A DNA stretch of 64,000 nt, from positions 124,001 to 188,000 of the forward strand of contig NZ_BMMP01000011.1 of NCBI RefSeq assembly GCF_014645895.1, written 5' to 3'. The position numbers and the translations under genes are program-made. Positions 61,415 to 64,000 of the stretch are shown here, piece after piece (position 1 is the stretch's first letter; each line of letters begins with the position of its first letter). Below the pieces are notes generated by a model that saw only the letters and a program-made list of their open reading frames with translations, was not told the DNA's origin and searched no databases. The DNA comes from Streptomyces daqingensis (lineage in GTDB: Bacteria; Actinomycetota; Actinomycetes; Streptomycetales; Streptomycetaceae).

Positions 61415-62392
61415 CTACCCGAGCACTTCCGAGCCGGACGGGCCGCGGAAAGTGCGGCGGTAGGCGTGGGGGGTCGTGCCGAGGCGGCGGACGAAGTGGT
61501 GCCGGAGGGCCGCGTCGTTTCCGAACCCGGCCCGGGCCGCGACGGCGTCGACGGTCAGATTCGTCTCCTCCAGGAGGTGCTGGGCGCGGAGGATGCGCTG
61601 GCCCAGCACCCACTGGTGCGGGGTCGTGCCCGTCTCCTGCTGGAAGCGGCGCGCGTACGTGCGGGGCGCCATGTGGGCCCGGTCGGCCAGCTGCTCCACC
61701 GTGACCTGCTCTGTCAGGTTCTCCTCCATCCAGTGCAGGGAGGCACCGATCGCGTCGTCGCTCCGTTCGGACGGCACCGGCTGCTCGATGTACTGGGCCT
61801 GACCGCCTTCGCGGTGCGGCGGCACGACCATGCGCCGTGCGATCGCGTTCGCCACCTGGCTCCCCTGCTCCCGGCGGACCAGGTGCAGGCAGGCGTCGAT
61901 ACCGGCGGCGGTGCCCGCCGACGTCACCACGGGGCCGTCCTCGGTGTACAGGACGTCCGGCTCGATCCGCGCCTTGGGCCAGCGCTGGGCCAGCTGCCGG
62001 GTGTAGCGCCAGTGGGTGGTGCAGCGCCGCCCGTCCAGCAGGCCGGCCGCGCCGAGTACGAAGGCGCCGGAGCACACGCTGAGCACCCAGGCACCGCGCT
62101 CCGCGGCGGCGCGCAAGGCGTTCAGCAGCTCTTCGGAGTACTCCCGCTCCACGTAGCCCTGTCCGGCCGGCACGACGACCAGGTCGGCTTCGGCCAGCCG
62201 GCCGAGGCCGTGCTCAGTGCCGATGGTGAACGCCGGGTTGGCGCGGATGGGCGGGGGCTCGGCGGCGACCAGGGCGAAGTCGTAGACCGGGAGCCCCTGA
62301 TCGCTGCGGTCCATCCCGAAGACCTCTGCCGCGACTCCCAGTTCGAACGCGTTGACGCCGTGCGTGAGCGCGACCGCGACGTTTTTCAGCAC
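61415..62392 (-). CDS. GlxA/AdpA-type regulator (DJ-1/PfpI domain plus AraC HTH)
   Basis: A 325-residue regulator. The N-terminal DJ-1/PfpI-like domain (NVAVALTHGVNAFELGVAAE to WVLSVCSGAFVLGAAGLLDG) has a cysteine at the usual elbow. The C-terminal AraC domain has two helix-turn-helices, TVEQLADRAHMAPRTYARRFQ and TVDAVAARAGFGNDAALRHHF. This is the architecture of AdpA, but the protein is shorter than AdpA and the assignment to AdpA itself is not supported. GTG 62392 is taken as start; no ribosome site is seen. It is divergent from a small membrane protein gene. Confidence 0.85.
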   Translation of the reverse strand: MLKNVAVALTHGVNAFELGVAAEVFGMDRSDQGLPVYDFALVAAEPPPIRANPAFTIGTEHGLGRLAEADLVVVPAGQGYVEREYSEELLNALRAAAERGAWVLSVCSGAFVLGAAGLLDGRRCTTHWRYTRQLAQRWPKARIEPDVLYTEDGPVVTSAGTAAGIDACLHLVRREQGSQVANAIARRMVVPPHREGGQAQYIEQPVPSERSDDAIGASLHWMEENLTEQVTVEQLADRAHMAPRTYARRFQQETGTTPHQWVLGQRILRAQHLLEETNLTVDAVAARAGFGNDAALRHHFVRRLGTTPHAYRRTFRGPSGSEVLG

Positions 62393-62402
62393 ACCACGAG
62401 TA

Positions 62403-62437
62403 TGGCAGTAATTCGATGTTCGGTGACAGTCCTGCCA
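62403..62437. promoter_or_regulatory. Paired TGGCAG sites in the divergent promoter
   Basis: TGGCAG at 62403-62408 and its complement CTGCCA at 62432-62437; the second is part of the near-palindrome GTGACAG-TC-CTGCCAC. AdpA-type regulators bind TGGC-starting sites, so these may be sites for the adjacent regulator. Confidence 0.3.
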
Positions 62438-62473
62438 CTGACCTTCCGGGCGCGGATCGGCCACCGTATTGGC

Positions 62474-62710
62474 ATGAACTCCGCATTCCACACCCTCATC
62501 GGGATCGCCCTGCTGACCCTCCTCCTGCTGGCCCCGGTCGCGGGAGCCCTCCGCGAGCGACGCATCGACCGTCAACTGCGCGCAGCCGAACGGCCCTTGG
62601 ACCACGGCCGCACCGCGGGGCGCGCGCGGCCGCGCGCCTCACGGAGGGAGAACCGGGCCGCGGCGCACGTCCGGGCGCCGGCGGCGCCGAACTGCACGGC
62701 CGGCGCGTGA
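62474..62710 (+). CDS. Small single-pass membrane protein
   Basis: A 78-residue protein. Residues 5-25 form one hydrophobic helix (HTLIGIALLTLLLLAPVAGAL), followed by a strongly basic, Arg/Ala-rich tail with no recognisable domain. ATG 62474 has no strong ribosome site. The divergent arrangement with the GlxA-type regulator suggests possible co-regulation. Confidence is limited by the short length. Confidence 0.5.
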   Translation: MNSAFHTLIGIALLTLLLLAPVAGALRERRIDRQLRAAERPLDHGRTAGRARPRASRRENRAAAHVRAPAAPNCTAGA

Positions 62711-62806
62711 GAGCACGGGCCGCGGGGCCGGTCCGGCGGTACGAACGAGCCGGGCGGCAGCGGGACCGGGCCGGCAGCAGGATTGCGCCGGGCGCCCGGC
62801 CCCACG

Positions 62807-63724
62807 TCAGGAACCCGGCCGGTCCCCGCGCAGCCGCACCTCGCACTCCCCGTCGTACGACTGGTACGAGGTGATCGTCTCCGGCACCCGGAGCCCCGGG
62901 GTCTCCAGGAACAGGGAGCGGACGCGTTCGAAGTCCGCCTCCACGGTTGCCTGGGCCGCCTCGTCCAGCAGGGCCAGCTCGGCCTCGCCGGGCTCCTCGT
63001 CGCCGCGACGGCCGCCGTCGCCGACGCCCCAGGCGTCCCACGGCAGCACCTCGGCCTTGTTGAGCGCGGCGAGGTCCCGTACGACGTTGCCCCGCACCAT
63101 CCACAGCCCCATGAGGCCGAGCGTGCTGACGCCGAAGGTCTTGGGGTCCGCCTCCCCCGTCCGGCAACGGCGCCAGCCCTCCCCCGCGAGCAGGAAGCGG
63201 TCGCGGGGTACGTCCAGGGGGTCGAAGTCGAGCTCGTACGCGGACTCTATGCGGGTGTCCGGCACGAACTGCGGGTCACTGAGGACCCAGCCGCGCTCCG
63301 GGTGCACGTACTCCGTCACCCAGTGGTCGTCGTGGAAGCCGGGCGCGAAGTAGGTGGCGTAGCCGCAGCGGACGCGGGCCGGAGTGCCGGTGTGGCGGAG
63401 CAGCGCGCAGTGCAGGAGCGCGAAGTCGCGGCAGGTGCCCGCGAAACGGTCGAGCGGGCGGCGCGGTGCGGTGAGCGGCGCCTTGTCGAGCTGGGTGACG
63501 ATGTCCAGGATGTCGTCTATGTAGCGGGTCTCGGCCTCGGAGCGGTAGCGCGATTCGGGCAGAGCGCAGCCGAAACGGCCGGCCTCTTCGCGGTGGATGA
63601 GCAAGTGTCGTACTAGCAGGGCGAGTTCGTCGGGGCCGCCGGGCAGCTCCGCGAGCCTGTCCGCCATACCCGGATCGCTGTGGACGCTCTGCGTCGAATA
63701 GAAGTCACGCTCTGCTGGCAGCAT
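62807..63724 (-). CDS. Transglutaminase-like domain protein
   Basis: A 305-residue protein with a transglutaminase/protease-like core: the Cys in FAGTCRDFALLHCALLRHTG, the His in DDHWVTEYVHPERGW and the Asp in VLSDPQFVPD, in the expected order. There is no signal peptide, so it is probably cytoplasmic. ATG 63724 is chosen because the alternative GTG 63823 would overlap the divergent lipoprotein start; neither has a clear ribosome site. Such proteins act as peptidases or amidases in other bacteria; the substrate here is unknown. Confidence 0.78.
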   Translation of the reverse strand: MLPAERDFYSTQSVHSDPGMADRLAELPGGPDELALLVRHLLIHREEAGRFGCALPESRYRSEAETRYIDDILDIVTQLDKAPLTAPRRPLDRFAGTCRDFALLHCALLRHTGTPARVRCGYATYFAPGFHDDHWVTEYVHPERGWVLSDPQFVPDTRIESAYELDFDPLDVPRDRFLLAGEGWRRCRTGEADPKTFGVSTLGLMGLWMVRGNVVRDLAALNKAEVLPWDAWGVGDGGRRGDEEPGEAELALLDEAAQATVEADFERVRSLFLETPGLRVPETITSYQSYDGECEVRLRGDRPGS

Positions 63725-63804
63725 GCGCGACAGCGTGGCGGATTTCTCATCGGATTTCCAGCTGGGAGGAACGTCTGATTCCGCGGCCGCGGCAGATGGT
63801 GCGT

Positions 63805-64000
63805 ATGGTGCCCGGCGTGGCACTTACAGGCAAAGCACGCGCAGTCCTCGGAGTCCTCCTGCTGGCCCTCTCATCGGCCTGTTCGGACGGGGCGGGCTCC
63901 GACGACGCCCGCAAGCCCGACACCGACCGAGCGGCGATCCACGTCGACCGCCCGTCCGCTCTCGCCGACGAACGCATACGCGTCCGCGTCAGCGGCCTCG
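63805..64000 (+). CDS. Lipoprotein with acyl-CoA thioesterase/BAAT-like N terminus, cut by window edge
   Basis: Only the first 65 codons are present. A short signal peptide (ALTGKARAVLGVLLLALSSA) ends at the lipobox LSSAC, followed by an acidic linker and HVDRPSALADERIRVRVSGL. That last segment matches the opening of the N-terminal immunoglobulin-like domain of acyl-CoA thioester hydrolase/bile-acid acyltransferase (BAAT) proteins. Possible starts are ATG 63796, ATG 63805 and GTG 63817. The catalytic part lies outside the window, so function is tentative. Confidence 0.6.
   Translation, partial: MVPGVALTGKARAVLGVLLLALSSACSDGAGSDDARKPDTDRAAIHVDRPSALADERIRVRVSGL

Overview
The window is very GC-rich DNA with strong third-position G/C, frequent GTG starts, ATGA/GTGA gene overlaps and many secreted lipoproteins. 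Together with the afsQ1-afsQ2-sigQ locus, the actinobacterial sdhCDAB operon and trimeric purine-nucleoside phosphorylase, this indicates a Streptomyces or close relative. Much of the gene order resembles what I remember of the S. coelicolor chromosome around SCO4855-SCO4917. That comparison is from memory and was not searched. I see no rRNA, tRNA, CRISPR array, insertion sequence or prophage.

Left part (1-10.3 kb) and middle (16.5-32.1 kb): a nucleoside uptake and breakdown system is spread over several transcription units. They comprise purine-nucleoside phosphorylase with a phosphohexomutase/phosphopentomutase, deoC with two aldehyde-dehydrogenase genes, a uridine-kinase-like gene, adenosine deaminase, and a minus-strand string bmp lipoprotein - ABC ATPase - two permeases - cytidine deaminase - thymidine phosphorylase. 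A 12-base palindrome, CTACGCGCGTAG, lies at the promoters of punA and add (exact), deoC (one mismatch) and the bmp transporter operon (two mismatches). It is a strong candidate operator for one local nucleoside regulator that is not encoded in the window. Thymidine phosphorylase is broken by a small out-of-frame deletion.

Between these lie the antibiotic-regulation locus sigQ / afsQ1-afsQ2-lipoprotein (10.6-14.9 kb), with an exact AfsQ1-type box between the divergent genes, a LysR/MFS divergent pair, a His-rich methyltransferase and small secreted proteins. At 32.2-40.5 kb is a cell-surface polysaccharide locus: NeuB-type synthase, a NeuA cytidylyltransferase fused to a HAD phosphatase, two polysialyltransferase-like proteins, a family-2 glycosyltransferase and a putative glycosyltransferase. 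It fits synthesis of a Kdn/sialic-acid-like (teichulosonic acid type) wall polymer.

The right part holds a gluconate operon (gntK, a frameshifted gntP, divergent gntR with two tandem GTCATAC sites), an Otr(A)/Tet(M)-like ribosomal protection GTPase whose start codon abuts a long inverted repeat and a short leader frame (candidate attenuator), an amidase, a HAD hydrolase, an MFS exporter, an L,D-transpeptidase lipoprotein, an ECF sigma factor with a Gly-rich membrane partner, a GH20 hexosaminidase lipoprotein, a degenerate OHCU-decarboxylase-like gene, sdhCDAB, a secreted trypsin-like protease, a GlxA/AdpA-type regulator, a transglutaminase-like protein and the start of a lipoprotein cut by the right edge.
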